NCBI RefSeq assembly: GCF_902167145.1
Contig: NC_050097.1
Span: forward strand, 43,880,095-43,944,094
DNA: 64,000 bases
Source of the DNA: Zea mays
Taxonomy: Eukaryota; Streptophyta; Magnoliopsida; Poales; Poaceae
Direction: 5' to 3'
The first letter of the stretch is position 1, and each line of letters starts with the position of its first letter. The notes beneath the pieces are model-generated. The model was not told the DNA's origin and did no database searches. It worked only from the letters and a program-made list of their open reading frames with translations. Shown here piece after piece: positions 34,805 through 46,447 of this stretch. A program made the position numbers and the translations under genes.

Positions 34805-35497
34805 CTAGTGGCCTTGCAGGTATAGTGTTATTGGGGCCCACCAGTCTTCGGCCATGATGAGGTTGATGATGCGGTGGCCTTCGGTGTCCTGAGTTATTTG
34901 TAGACCTTCGGGGTTGCGGACAGCTGGCGTGCCGATGACCTGGTAGAACACGTCGGAGAGCAAGGCCTCGCACTTGGCCGCTGCTTTGGCCAACGCGTCG
35001 GCCTCTTCGTTCTTGTTGCGGTCGACATGCTGTAGAGTGAAACCCTTGAATTGTCTCTCGAGGCTGCGGACAGCGGTGAGATATTGCATGAGCACGGGCT
35101 CTTTTGCTGAGTACTCCTTCTCAACCTGGCCGACGACTACTTTGGAGTCTGTCCTGATTATGCATGTGGTGACACCGAGTGCTCGTAATTTGCGAAGTCC
35201 CAAGATGATGGCTTCGTACTCTGCTATGTTGTTAGTGCACCTGTCAAACTCTAAGGCAAAGCTGAGGCGCGCTGCGTATCTATACTTGATGACTGCGGGT
35301 GATGTGATGATCACCGCGACGCCTGTCCCCGCATGGCACCATGCGCCATCGCAGTGGATGATCCGAACTTTCTCTAGGACTCTTCTTGTGGCCATGATGG
35401 TCCTGACCAGTCGATGATGAAGTCTGCCAGGACTTGTGATTTGATCGTTGTTCGGGGTTCGAAGGTGATGTGGTACCCGGAGAGTTCGGCTGCCCAT
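34805..35497 (-). pseudogene. Second (archaeal-type) RNase H of element D
   Basis: A 230-codon frame. After about 37 residues come the RNase H signatures: an Asp in HCDGAW, a Glu in NIAEYEA, an Asp in RTDSK and a late Asp in NEEADALAKAA. An additional RNase H between the ordinary RNase H and integrase is a recognised hallmark of Tat-lineage gypsy elements and of a few other plant groups. The domain itself is open. It is listed as a pseudogene because the polyprotein around it is broken. Confidence 0.85.
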
Positions 35498-36669
35498 TTG
35501 GCGATTCTGGCGGATGCCTCTGGGTTCCTGAACAATTCTCCCATACCCCTGTCCAAAGTGACCTGTACTTTGAATGCCTCGAAGTAGTGTCGCAGTTTGC
35601 GCGATGCCATGACAACTGCGTATGAAATTTTTTCTAGTTCAGTCATGTTGCACTTAGAAGTCGTGAGGACTTCGGAGACATAGTACACTGGGCACTGCCG
35701 ACTTGTGCCCTCTCTGTCCTGCTCTTGGACTAACGTTGCGCTGACTGCACATGGTGAAGCCGCAATGTATAGAAGAAGAGGTAGAGAAAGGTCGGGACTT
35801 GTGAGGGTTGCTAAGTCAGACAGGTGTTGTTTGAGCGACTCGAAGGCCGCCGCTTGCTCTGGTCCCCAAGTGAAGTCTTTTGCACCACACAATGTCTTGA
35901 GGAAAGGTAGACTACGCTCTGCGGATTTGGAGATGAATCTGTTCAGAACGATCAATCTGCCTGTCAGTCGCTGGACATCCCTGGTGGACTATGGAGGTGC
36001 CATGTTGATGATCGCTTGGATCTTAGTTGGGTTGGCCTCGATCTCTTGGTGCGATACCAGGTAACCAAGTATTTTCCCCTGGCGTACTCCGAAGACACAC
36101 TTCTCAGGGTTGAGCCGGAGTCGTGCATCATGCATGTTGAAGAATGTTTCTGCGAGATCGGTCAAGTGATCCTCTTTGTTTTTGCTTGCGACGACAATGT
36201 CGTCTACGTAGGTGAAAATGTTGCGGCCTACTTGACTTTCGAGGACCTTTTTGGTGTGGCAAGAAAAGGTTGATCCGGCGTTTTTGAGTCCTTGTAGCAT
36301 TCTGACGAAACAGTACGTGCTGAAGGGTGTGATAAAGCTTGTGCTTGCCTTGTCCTCCTCTTTCATGTAAATCTGGTGGTACCCAGAGAAGCAATCGAGG
36401 AGGGACATGACCTCGCAGCCTGCTACACTATCGACTATTTTGTGGATCCGTGGCAAGGGGAAGTTATCCTTGGGACAAGCCTTGTTGAGGCTCGTGAAGT
36501 CTATGCACATGCGCCACTTGCCACTCTTCTTTTGCACCATGACCACGTTGGCGAGCCATGTGGGATAAGCGATTGGTTCGATGAATCTGGCTTCCAATAG
36601 ATGGTGCACCTCGACCTTGGCGGCTTTCTCATCTGACATTTTCCGCAGTCGTTGCTTTTTTGGTCGCAC
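35374..36669 (-). pseudogene. pol: Reverse transcriptase and first RNase H of element D
   Basis: The RT block (36669-35992) shows the gypsy motifs, including KKSGKWRMCIDF, LPRI and the catalytic TYVDD. An in-frame TAG at 35989-35991 separates it from the RNase H connection region (35955-35374), with SxPLLLYI-like and ALVQE-like segments typical of gypsy RNase H. Several acidic residues expected in the RNase H core appear changed. Confidence 0.85.
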
Positions 36670-36919
36670 CGAAGAGTCGATGCCCAGGCTGTGCTCGATG
36701 AAAGAGCGACTAGCCCCGACCAGATCGAGGGCAGACCAAGCGAAGACGTCCTTGTTTCGGGAGAGACAGGAAAGGAGTTTTTCCTCATCTCACGAGGTCA
36801 GGTCTTCGCTTATTACTACCGTTTGCCTAGGCATTGCCGGGTCGAGGGGTACCGCCTTCGTTCTGTCATTGCTCTGGAGCTATGCTTTGGCCTTGTCTTC
36901 TTTGATCGGGCAACTGCAT

Positions 36920-37916
36920 TCAAAGCCTTCGTGCCGTTATGCAGTGGACGTTCCGTTGCCCTGGAACGAAATCCCTTTCAATGTTGCGCACTGTCTGTTG
37001 GTTGTCGTAGACGTTGATCACACCTTGAGGGCCTGGGACTTTCATGCAGAGGTAGAGTCCATGAATGGCTGCCTCAAACTTGTTGATCGAGCCCCGACCC
37101 ATTATAGCATTGTACGGGTAAACCATATCGACAATGTCGAAGGTGACCTGCTCACTTCGCGCATTGGGTGTTGTACCAAATGATAGGGGGAGCTCTATCT
37201 TATCGACTGGGAAGGTGCCATTGCCCTCGAAGCCGTATAGTGGATTGTCTGCAGGTTTGAGTAGGTTGTGGCTTATTCCCATGCGATCGAAGGCATGCAG
37301 AAAAATGATGTCAGCCTGACTGCCGTTGTCGGCCAGCACCTTGTGTAGGTCCCAGCCTGCTACCCTGCAGGTGATCACCATGGCGTCTGCGTGAGGGGCG
37401 CTGCGCAAGTCGACGTCTCTGGCGTCGAAGGTGAGCGGGACATGGGACCACTTTGTTTGCACTACTTGGCCAGTGAGAGCGACATGGTTCACACGTCGGT
37501 AGTGGTCCCTTTTCTGCCGTTTTGTTTCGAAGTCCACGCTAGACCCCCCGGTGATCATGTGGATGACTCCACGATATGGTGGTTCGGCGAAGTCTTCCTG
37601 CTTGGGTGCTTGTGGGGGGTGGTTATGGTGTGGTGGATTTGGGTGATGTGAAGGCGGTTGTGGTAGAACCTGCACCTCTTGACGGTGCTGGTACGCGTGG
37701 TTGGGTGGATGCTGGATTTGCTCATTGTGGTAGGGTTGTTGGTGATGGTATGTGTGCGCGACGACCCTCTGGTTGTCGGCTGGTTGTGCTCTGGACATTC
37801 TGTCCCTGGTGGCCTTGGTTTCTGGACAGTCCCTTGTTGGGTGCGTGCAATCCTCGCCATGAAATAAATAGTAGAATTTGCATGGCTGCTGCGTCCGTCC
37901 TAGGCCTCTCCCTCTG
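36920..37916 (-). pseudogene. gag-pol: gag C-terminus and protease of element D
   Basis: A frame with a single zinc-knuckle-like region near its start (C-x3..H..C around 37790-37880) and a His/Pro/Gln-rich linker. A retropepsin-like motif VLADNGSQADI (about 37300-37335) follows, with D-N-G where the family usually has D-x-G. It is cut at its 5' side by solo LTR S1; the reading continues at 41832. Confidence 0.75.
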
Positions 37917-37921
37917 GTGCC

Positions 37922-40900
37922 TGTAACACCCTGAATTTGGGGTATAAAAATTTCTTTGCTCGTATTCACAAATTCAGGTGTTACTTCTCTCTTCACATCT
38001 TACCCAACCTCCTCCTTCTCCTTTTTATAGAAGAAGAGTGGTTATTTTCAAGTGTAAATGCAAGTATAATCTAATAGGTTAAACCCTAAGGGAACAATGG
38101 TTGTTGCATCATGTTGGAAAACATTTATTTTGTTTGTTTGTTGTTTGATGAATGGTTTGCTTGATCTTTCAATTAATCATTTGTTTGCGCATAGTGTCAA
38201 ACTGAAATAAATAGAAAAGAGTAAGAAAAAGAAAAGAAAAGGAAAAACAGAATTCAGCCCAACTCCCTCCCTGGCCCAGCTCGGCCGGCCCAGCCGCCCC
38301 TTTCCTTTCTCCCCTTTCCCCCCCGCTCGGCCCACCGCGGCGGCCCAGCTCCCGGCCTTTTTTTTCCCGCGCCAGCTCCTCCCCCCTCGCGGGCCCGCGT
38401 GCGCGCGGCCCAGCTCCGCGCTCGGCCCACCCAGCGAGCCAGCCCATCGCGCCAGCCTCCTCCCCAGCGCGCGCGCGAGCAAGCAGCCTGCCGCGGCCCA
38501 GCTCCACCCCGCGGGCGCCCGCCTGGCCGAGTGCGAGTGCCGCGCTCCCAGCGCGTGCGCGCCTGCCGCGCCCGGTGCCGCGGCCCAGTGGCCCAGCTGC
38601 GCGCTGGCGTCCACGCGCCCACGCCCGCGCGAGGAAAACGGACGCCCAGCGCCTGCCGCCGCCACCCAGCCAGTCCCACGCGCAGGAAGCACTGTGCTTC
38701 TTCCAAAACGAACCGGCTGTGCGATTTTTCAGAGAAAAGCAACCGCCCGACGCGCAGTTTCTCCCGCTCGTCGCCCACTTTCTCGCCACGATTTCGCCCT
38801 CCGACCTCGCCGAACCACTGTTGGAGCCTCGCCCCGCCCTGCTGCGCTCGCCAAGGCCGGCTCGCTGTCCGCGCCACCGTCCTCCCGTCCCCGAGGTGAG
38901 CCTTCCTCTTCCCCTTCCCTCTCTCCACCTTCCTCGGTCGAGTTGGTCCTTCATGTAGCAGGCATTCTAGCAAGCCCGGCGCGAGATCGCGGCTAGGTAG
39001 GTGCGGGTGCGCGCGGCAGCTCGTCGTGGCGAGCCCGACGCAGGCGCGCGCGGTGGCCAGCGCGGCCAGCCCTGGCGTGGGTGGCTTGCGGCGCTTGCTG
39101 CTCGCACATGGTGGCGCGGCATGCGGTGCCCGGCCAGCGGTCGATGGCCTGCAGGGTCCGCCAGTGCCCGCGGCTTGCCCGCGTCTCGCTCGCACACGCC
39201 CTCGGCACGCTCAGACACGTCCCCATGCCACGCAGCCCAGTTCCTTTGCGCGCGACTGGATTCCCTGCCGTCGCGAATCACAGCACGCAGCAAGCCGGTG
39301 CCCCGACGTGCAGACCTCGCGCGCCGTGGCTACATTGTTGCGCGCTCAGCACGCCCAGCCGCGTCGACGTTTAGCGCCGTAGCAGCCATTCGCCGTCGAA
39401 CCTCGCCCCTGCGCGTCGCAGCTGCGTTGCTGCGCGCTCGCCGCTGCCCAGCTCGCCCCGGCCGTTCGTCTACCTTCGCCGTGCCTTGCTTTAGTTACCT
39501 AGCGCATTGCGTACTCGTCAGTCTCGCGCGCGCAGTTTCGCACGTGATCACGGGTATCGCGCGCGCCGTCGTCATTGTTTGTAGAATCCTCGCGCTGTTT
39601 CGCGCGTGTCGCGCGCGCAATAATTAATTACTTCGTTATAATCGTTCGTACGCGTTAGTCAATTAGTTCTCGTATTAATCATCGATTAATTGATAATTCA
39701 TTTTTATCTAAAATATTCCACACAAGTAGTTTACGTCAACTAAATTGAACTTAGAAATATAATTTTCGCGTTTAAACGTAATATAGGTTGTTCGTCGTCA
39801 CGTCATTATTTAGCCGCGGTTTGTTAATTATTTAATGTGTCGTGTGTCGCACAGCGAGTGCGCGCGCTCGCGTTTGCGTGCACGCAGTACGTCGACGGGA
39901 CTCCGTCTACGTTCGCCTACCCTTCGTCTACCCCTAGACGGCTCCCGTCTACCCCCCGTCTACCCCTCGTCTAACCCCGTGCGCGTTCGCGTCGTTCGCC
40001 ATCGCCCACGCGTCGCGCAATAAATCGTCGCGTGCTGTCCGCGCGCGTTGTACGTGCTGTTCACACGTGCCGTCGTGCGTTTTACGCACGCTAATGATTC
40101 ATCTCACCTAGAATAGCTCACGCTAATTAAATATATATTTAAGCAACGGTTATTCGAACAACACACTAATCGGGACTAAGTAGTAATTTTACTCGGCATG
40201 TGATTATTGTCCGTTAATATGATTAAGCCGAATTAAATATTATAATTCATATTCGCTTAGTATACATGTGATATCCCTCGACCGTAGTATCAGTCGTCTC
40301 GGTTCCGTTCTCGCGTAGTCATAGAGGCGAATTCTATGTCGCGTGCATATTTATTTGATCTATACTGTTGTATGGTGTACTGTTTTCTACCATTTCAAGA
40401 ATGTTGGATGTATGTTTGCACTCGCGTAGATATCGGGCTGTTCGTGGAGTCTGAGGGAATTGCAGGAGAAGACCCTGAGCAGCAGCAGCTTGGTGAAGGC
40501 AAGTGTCCTCAGTCCCATTATGTCCCATTTATTTTATAATACACTGTCCCGCATACTATGAATAAACTAAGGATTTACTAGCTTTCTATTTACCTTGTCC
40601 TTGATTTACCTTTTGGGTTACTATGGTTAACTGCATGCTAGCGCTTTACTCTAATTAACGAACATGATGAGAATTACTTGATGATACGATGCTTTTATTT
40701 TGGATACGATGGTGGTATACTTGTGGCATTTTAGGGGACTCGGGCCGTTTCCCGAGCACCTCTCCGTAAGGACCTGTTCGTTGAGAGACCACCCAGGATA
40801 ACAGTGCAACCATGAGGGTGAAATGGGATGCCCTTAGCTAATTAATTAGAGGAACTAGAGGTGTAGTTGCTTCGCCGTCGTGCCGTCAATGGGGTCCAGG

Positions 40901-41826
40901 CACAGTGCTTGCTCTGCCGAGGCTGAGTGCCGAGGTTCTTTCGTTTTGCTTTTTGTTAGTCACTCTCCTGCGGGGAGGGGTACTGTGTTTATCAAACTGG
41001 AGAAACCTAACGGGCGGCTATGATCTCTAGGGAATCTTTGTAAAAGCTACGTAGTGATACCCTGCCGGACCACCTAGGAAGTGATCAATGGGGATTAGCT
41101 CTCCCCGGGCAGAACGGGAATCACGGCTCATGGGTAAAGTGTGCGACCTCTGCAGAGGGTAGTGAAACTGATATATCAACCGTGCTCACGGTTAAGAGCA
41201 GCCTTGGGATCCTCTTTGATTAGAGATACAGATGGTTCGAGATACAATGGTGTTATTAATGTTGTTGGTTCGATGATGATCATGATGTTTCCTCGATGAG
41301 GAAATGACTCAGGGGATGGTTATATAATAAAACTTGGCTCCTACAAATAATAAATACCTGACCAACTAAAAGCAACTACTGAGCCTAACCCCACATAAAA
41401 GCTAGTCCACTTCAGCCAAACGGGGCATTTGCTGAGTACGTTGATGTGTACTCATCCTTGCTTTACCACAAAACACCAGGTTGTCCGCATTGCAACCACT
41501 GCTCAGGAGAAGACGAAGTCGTGGAAGGAGACTTCCAGGAGTTTCAAGACTACGACGAGTTTTAGGTGTGGGTTGGCGGCAACCCCCAGTCAGCTGCCTG
41601 TGAAGGCCTTATCTTTACTGCGTTTCGCTAGCACTTTGATTTATCAGTTAAGTTGATGACTATGTGGATGTCTATGACTCTGTGATGTAATAAGTTAATA
41701 CCCTTTTATGTTATTATTCGAGCACTGTGCGATGATGTTCATTTATGTAATCGTTGTGTACGTGAGTTCTGATCCTGGCACGTACATAGTTCGCATTCGG
41801 TTTACCTTCCAAAACCGGGTGTGACA
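37922..41826 (+). mobile_element. S1: 3.9 kb solo LTR of a gypsy element
   Basis: TGTAACACCC...CCGGGTGTGACA, bounded by a perfect 5 bp duplication GTGCC (37917-37921, 41827-41831) within D's gag. No internal domain, PBS or PPT is present, so it is a solo LTR left after LTR-LTR recombination. Ends and much of 40300-41826 are homologous to O's LTRs. Positions 38230-39640 are unusually GC-rich. It is 3905 bp, long for an LTR. Small acidic reading frames at 40429-40540 and 41479-41565 match those in O. Frames on either strand in the GC-rich part look like chance. Confidence 0.92.
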
Positions 41827-41831
41827 GTGCC

Positions 41832-42088
41832 GTTGCCGCGGCCTTGGGGGTATTCCTGACGACGGGCGGTCTCTCTGGCTGGGTGCTGATTGGCTATGTT
41901 GTGCACCTATTGGTGACTACGGTTGTCCCAACTGGAGTCTGGCTGCGGTGGCCTGGTCCAGGTTCTGCTGGACTACGGAGGGTCCTTAGGCTTCCTCTGA
42001 GATTCAACCTTGCGTTGATGCAGCTCTTCGGACCTGGCATACTTCTCGAATAGTTGGTATAGCTCCTGTAGATTCTTGGGTGGGTCCC
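41832..42088 (-). pseudogene. gag: Middle portion of D gag, between S1 and S2
   Basis: A short stretch of D gag on the minus strand, charged and Gln/Ser-rich, flanked by target duplications on both sides. It contains at least one stop (about 41910). It joins 43799 onward when S2 is removed and 37916 downward when S1 is removed. Confidence 0.7.
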
Positions 42089-43793
42089 TGAAAGCTCTTT
42101 TGTGGGTTTTGGTGTTTGGATGACAACCCAATTAAAGGACTAACAAGTGTGCTAAGTGTTGAACAGGTGCTTAATGCAAAGCTAACAGGGTTCAACACAA
42201 GTGAACAAGTATAATGGTCCAAAGACTGAATAATAGATAGATAATGGACATCACAAGTAAGATGGACATTGCTTAAGTGAGACTTGATGTGCGTAACTTA
42301 GAGACAACCGATCTAGCCAAGGATGGAGGCAAGAAGAGCTTCGAGGTACCGAGTGCACGGGAGAAGGTCAAGGAGACCGGAACCTAAAGCCAGGGGTGAA
42401 GAAGAAGACTTGCAAAGTCAAGGTTGATCGAGTCAAGAAGAGTTATGGTGCATCAAGGATCACTACATAAGGACATGACTTACAACCAATGAGGTAACAT
42501 CTACAGTTGTGTGGTGTAAGTCATAAGGCTCAAGGTCAAGCTCAAGAAGTGCAAATCGAAGAACAAGGTATGTTTTTAGACTTAATAAATTGTTTTTGAG
42601 TGCTAATGTGTTTATCTAAGTGCTAGAAACAGTGCCAAGAAAAGAAGATCTGAATTAGAGAACAGTTGGCTAAGTGCAGCAAAATCAGCACCAGCCTGGC
42701 ACACCGGACAGTCCGGTGGTGCATCGGACAGTGTCTGGTGCCCCAGGCTGGCCCGACGGTAGACAGCTGGTCGGGAATTCACCAAGGACGTCGTGGCTAT
42801 AATTCACCGGACTGTCCGGTGGTGCACCGGACTGTCCGGTGAGTCAGAGCAGCCCAAGCCAACGGTCGACAGCGAAATCAAAGGGTGACACGTGGCCGGG
42901 CAAACGATCACTTGGTCGCACCGGACTGTCCGGTGCGCCAAGGGGATCGAAAGGCCAACGGTTGGCTTTGCCAGAAAAGGAAGGAGATTGGGCACCGGAC
43001 AGGAACTGCTCATGTCCAGTGGTGCACCGGACTGTCCGGTGCACCACTCGACAGAAGACAAGATTTGCCTTCCAAGTTGAGCTCCAACGGCTCCTAGGCC
43101 CTTTGGGGCTATAAAAGGGACCCCTAGGCGTCTCAATCAAAGACACAAGAGCAGCCAACAAGTGCATACATCATTTGGATCAATTATCTCTCTCCCTCTC
43201 TTGTGTATATCTCTAGTTTGTGTAGAGGCAAAGTTATAAGCCTTTAGAGAGAGGGAAAGTGCTACTGAGAGCTAGAGCAAAATCTTGAGCGCATTGCTAC
43301 TCTGCCGAAGTGCTGTCAAGAAGATTGTAAGCAGCCACGACATCGTTGTAACTAACATCAACATAGTGGAAGGCTCTATCTGTCGCACTGACAGATCTGA
43401 GCAAACGGAGGAAGGAGTTGAAATAGACTCCAAGCCAAGGTGTGGCTAACTCCAACGAGGACTAGGCAAGTATTTCAGGCTTGGCCGAACCTCGGGATAA
43501 ATCCCTGTGTCTGTGTGCTCTGCTCTGTGTTGGGTGTTGTTTCTCTGTCTTATTTGTTGTTTATACTTGCACTTCAATATTTATATGTGGTACAAGCTGT
43601 GTTCGAAGTGCAGGGTATTTTAAGACAGGAACTTCAATTCCGCTGCAACCTACTCGAAGGGTCTTTCATTCCACTGCGATCCAGCCTTCGAGTAGAGTAA
43701 GAATTTCCAGTTTTAAAGTGATAATTATTATCCGCCTATTCACCCCCCTCTAGGCGACATCCAGATCCTGTTCCCGGGCATAGGGAACTTTCA
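42089..43793 (+). mobile_element. S2: solo LTR of a Sirevirus-like element
   Basis: 1705 bp from TGAAAGCTC to GAACTTTCA (inverted TGAAAG/CTTTCA), in D's gag. Flanks are GTCCC (42084-42088) and GCCCC (43794-43798), an imperfect 4/5 duplication. It contains CACCGGAC/GTCCGGTG-type palindromes (about 42700-42850, 42915-42935, 43020-43045), GGGGCTATAAAAGGGACCCC near 43106 and CACCCCCCTCTAGG near the end. These are shared with the LTRs of A, B and C, but the termini differ, indicating another family. No internal domain. Confidence 0.85.
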
Positions 43794-43798
43794 GCCCC

Positions 43799-44869
43799 TG
43801 ATGCAATGATTGTACAGGACACCAGCCCGAAGACCGTTGATGGCGTAATGGATCGCGATGTGGTCATCAACTGATGGCAGTTGCGATTTGAGCGTCAGGA
43901 ATTTCCTGTAGTACTCGCGAAGGGTTTCCTTCTCTTGCTGCTTGCAGAGGGATAACTTGGCTAGGACGTCGGTATCAGTTTGGTACCCTTGAAAGTTGAG
44001 CAGGAACTTGTCGCGAAGCCCTTTCCAGGAATCAATGGACAATGGCGGTAACTTGGTGTACCAAGTCAAGGCCGCGTCTTCAAGCGCGATGATGAAGGAT
44101 TTGGCCATTGTGGTGTCGTCCCCTCTGGACGATGCGGCAGCAACCTGGTAGCTCATGATGTATTGAGTCGGGTCGGTACTGCCGTTGTATTTGGGGTAGG
44201 TGCCAGCCCTGAAGTTGGTGGGCCAAGGCGATGCTTGGAGTTGCGGAGCCAAGGGGCTTCGCTCATCGAGGTAGTTGATCCCCTGGAAAGCTGCGACGGG
44301 TGGAATGAAGGGGCCACGCTGTGGTATGAATGGGTCTCCAGCTTGGACGCGCTCCTAGAGAGGCGCTGGCGGTGCAAGCGGCCCACGCTGCAGGTTGTAC
44401 TGGCCCTCACCCTGCATGAGCGTGATCTCTTGCTCTAGCTCCCGAGCTCTCTACTCCTCATCTTGTATCATCTGACGCACCTTGGCTTGCATGGTGACTC
44501 GTTGGCGCTTGGCCTCGAGGATTTCTTTCTGCTTTTGGAGGTTGTGGTTTTTGATGCGCAGGGCCCACAACTTTAGCTGGTCTTCGGCTGAGATGTCGAT
44601 GACTTCTCCATCTTCTATTGTGTCTTCGCCCTCTGGTGGAGCGAAGCATGGTGGTGGTGCTTGCGATGCACCTTCGGAACTGTAGGTGCGTACGGTGCCT
44701 TCGAGGGTGGGATGGTCTTGGTGCTGTCTTTTGCTAACAACGTCATCTTCGAAGGCCTCTTGGGGGGTGTTGTCCACGAGGGCCTTGCTTTTTTCTTCGC
44801 TAGTAGCGCTGCCTTCGCCGCTTCATCGATGGATGGGGCAGCCTTTGAACTAGCTCGCTTGGGGGCCAT
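43799..44869 (-). pseudogene. gag: N-terminal part of D gag, broken
   Basis: Begins at an ATG (44867-44869), 20-odd bases after the PBS. A Lys/Ala/Pro-rich start (to about 44615) is followed, in another frame, by an acidic and then coiled-coil-like segment (44777-44451). The conserved gag core follows (44252-43794) with Trp-rich helices. Frame changes near 44700 and 44400 disable it. It ends at the S2 insertion. Confidence 0.8.
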
Positions 44870-44890
44870 CGCGGGTTGTTTTTCGTAGCA

Positions 44891-44908
44891 CGAACGATGG
44901 GTGCCAAA
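44891..44908 (-). other. Primer binding site of element D
   Basis: The minus strand reads TTTGGCACCCATCGTTCG directly after the LTR end, similar to the TGGCGCCCACCG-type PBS of Tat-lineage elements. It sets D's 5' LTR boundary at 44909. Confidence 0.7.
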
Positions 44909-45176
44909 TGTTGGTGTTTTGCCTACCAGGGCAAATTGATCCAACAAGGGAGTGGAAAGTGTGTTTGCAAAGTTTAGCACGGAATGCCAAAAGCTTCGTT
45001 AATCTCCCATGTGAGGGCACTGTACGAGGGTATTTATAGGTACTTCGAGGGGCCACCTGTCCTTGTCAAAGACGTTTACACCCTCGAGTACCCGGTTTAT
45101 CCCCAGAATATTCCCACGGGGGGAGGTTACAGACAGTCATTAAGGTAAACCCTATTACAGACACGGCCCTAATCAG

Positions 45177-46397
45177 TGAAAGGGAAATGTGCCCTTGGGC
45201 AATTTCTATTATGTTTTGGTGATTAAGTGCCCAACACATTTAATTGAGTTCTTATGTGCTAAATGAAGAGAGAAGTGCAAATCAAAGAGAAGCTATGTTT
45301 CTAAACTTAGTACATTGTTTTGAGTACTAACACATATTGTCTAAGTGCTAGAAACAGAGAAAAGAAGAGAAGAAAATAAATGCAAAAGACTTGGCTTGGT
45401 ACAGCCAAAGTCCAGCTCGGTCTGGCACACCGGACAGTGTCCGGTGCGCCAGGCTGAACTCCCGTGAACAGGACGCTCTCGGGAAAATTTGGCAGCGTAC
45501 GACTATAATTCATCGGACTGTCCGGTGGTGCACCGGACTGTCCGGTGAGCCAACGGCCGCCAGCGCAACGGTCGGGCGCGCAATCCGCGGGCGACGCGTG
45601 GCCCGCACCAACGATCGGTAGGGGGCACCGGACTGTCCGGTGCGCCAACTACCACGAATCTGCAACGGTCGTCTGCGCCAGAATAGGAAGGAGATCCGCA
45701 CCGGACCATCTACAGTGACTGTCTGGTGGTGCACCGGACTGTCCGGTGCACCATCCGACAGAAGGCAACTTTGGCTTTCCTTGTTGACCTCCAACGGCTC
45801 CTAGCTGCCTTGGGGCTATAAAAGGGACCCCTAGGCGCATGGAGGAGACACCCAAGCATTCACTAAGCATTCTAAGTCTCCCACACTCCGTCTCCGCGCA
45901 CTTGATCGATTGTGTTAGTGTTTTGAGCTCCGTTCTAGTTGTGAACTCTTTGTGCTTCATTTTGAGCTCAAGTCTTGGCTTGTGTGAGGGTGTGTGCTGT
46001 GGATTTATGTGTGTTGCTCCCCAACCTTACCTTTGTGCTTTCATTGTGATCTTTATTGTAAGGGCGAGAGACTCCAACTTGTGGAGATTCCTCGCAAACG
46101 GGAAAAAGAGATAAGGAAGAAAAGTCGTGGTATTCAAGTTGATCATTGGATCACTTGAAAGGGGTTGAGTGCAACCCTCGTCCATTGGGACGCCACAATG
46201 TGGAAGTAGGCAAGTGTTACTTGGTCGAACCACGGGATATAAATCACGTGACACTCGTGTACTTTCTCTTTGACTGTCTGTGTTCACAAGAGCTCGTTTC
46301 AAGCTACTTAGCCGTTCTAACATTAATAACTAAGTTTTGTGGCTATTAGTGTTGAATTTTACAGGATCACCTATTCACCCCCCTCTAGGTGCTCTCA
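45177..46397 (+). repeat. 5' LTR of Sirevirus C
   Basis: TGAAAGGG...GCTCTCA. TATA-like TATAAAA at 45817-45823. TCCAACGGCTC at 45790-45800 just upstream resembles the plant M-phase-specific activator (MSA) element. GTCCGGTG palindromes lie between about 45428 and 45755. Confidence 0.93.
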
Positions 46398-46447
46398 ATT
46401 GGTATCGGAGCCGTTATCTTCATCTAAGGGACTAATCGCCTAAAGAG

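Noticed and set aside
38169..39640. Many 100-300 codon frames on both strands in solo LTR S1
   Set aside because: Simultaneous openness in multiple frames of GC-rich DNA, with Arg/Ala/Gly/Pro-biased translations, is expected by chance; they stop where the GC-rich block stops.
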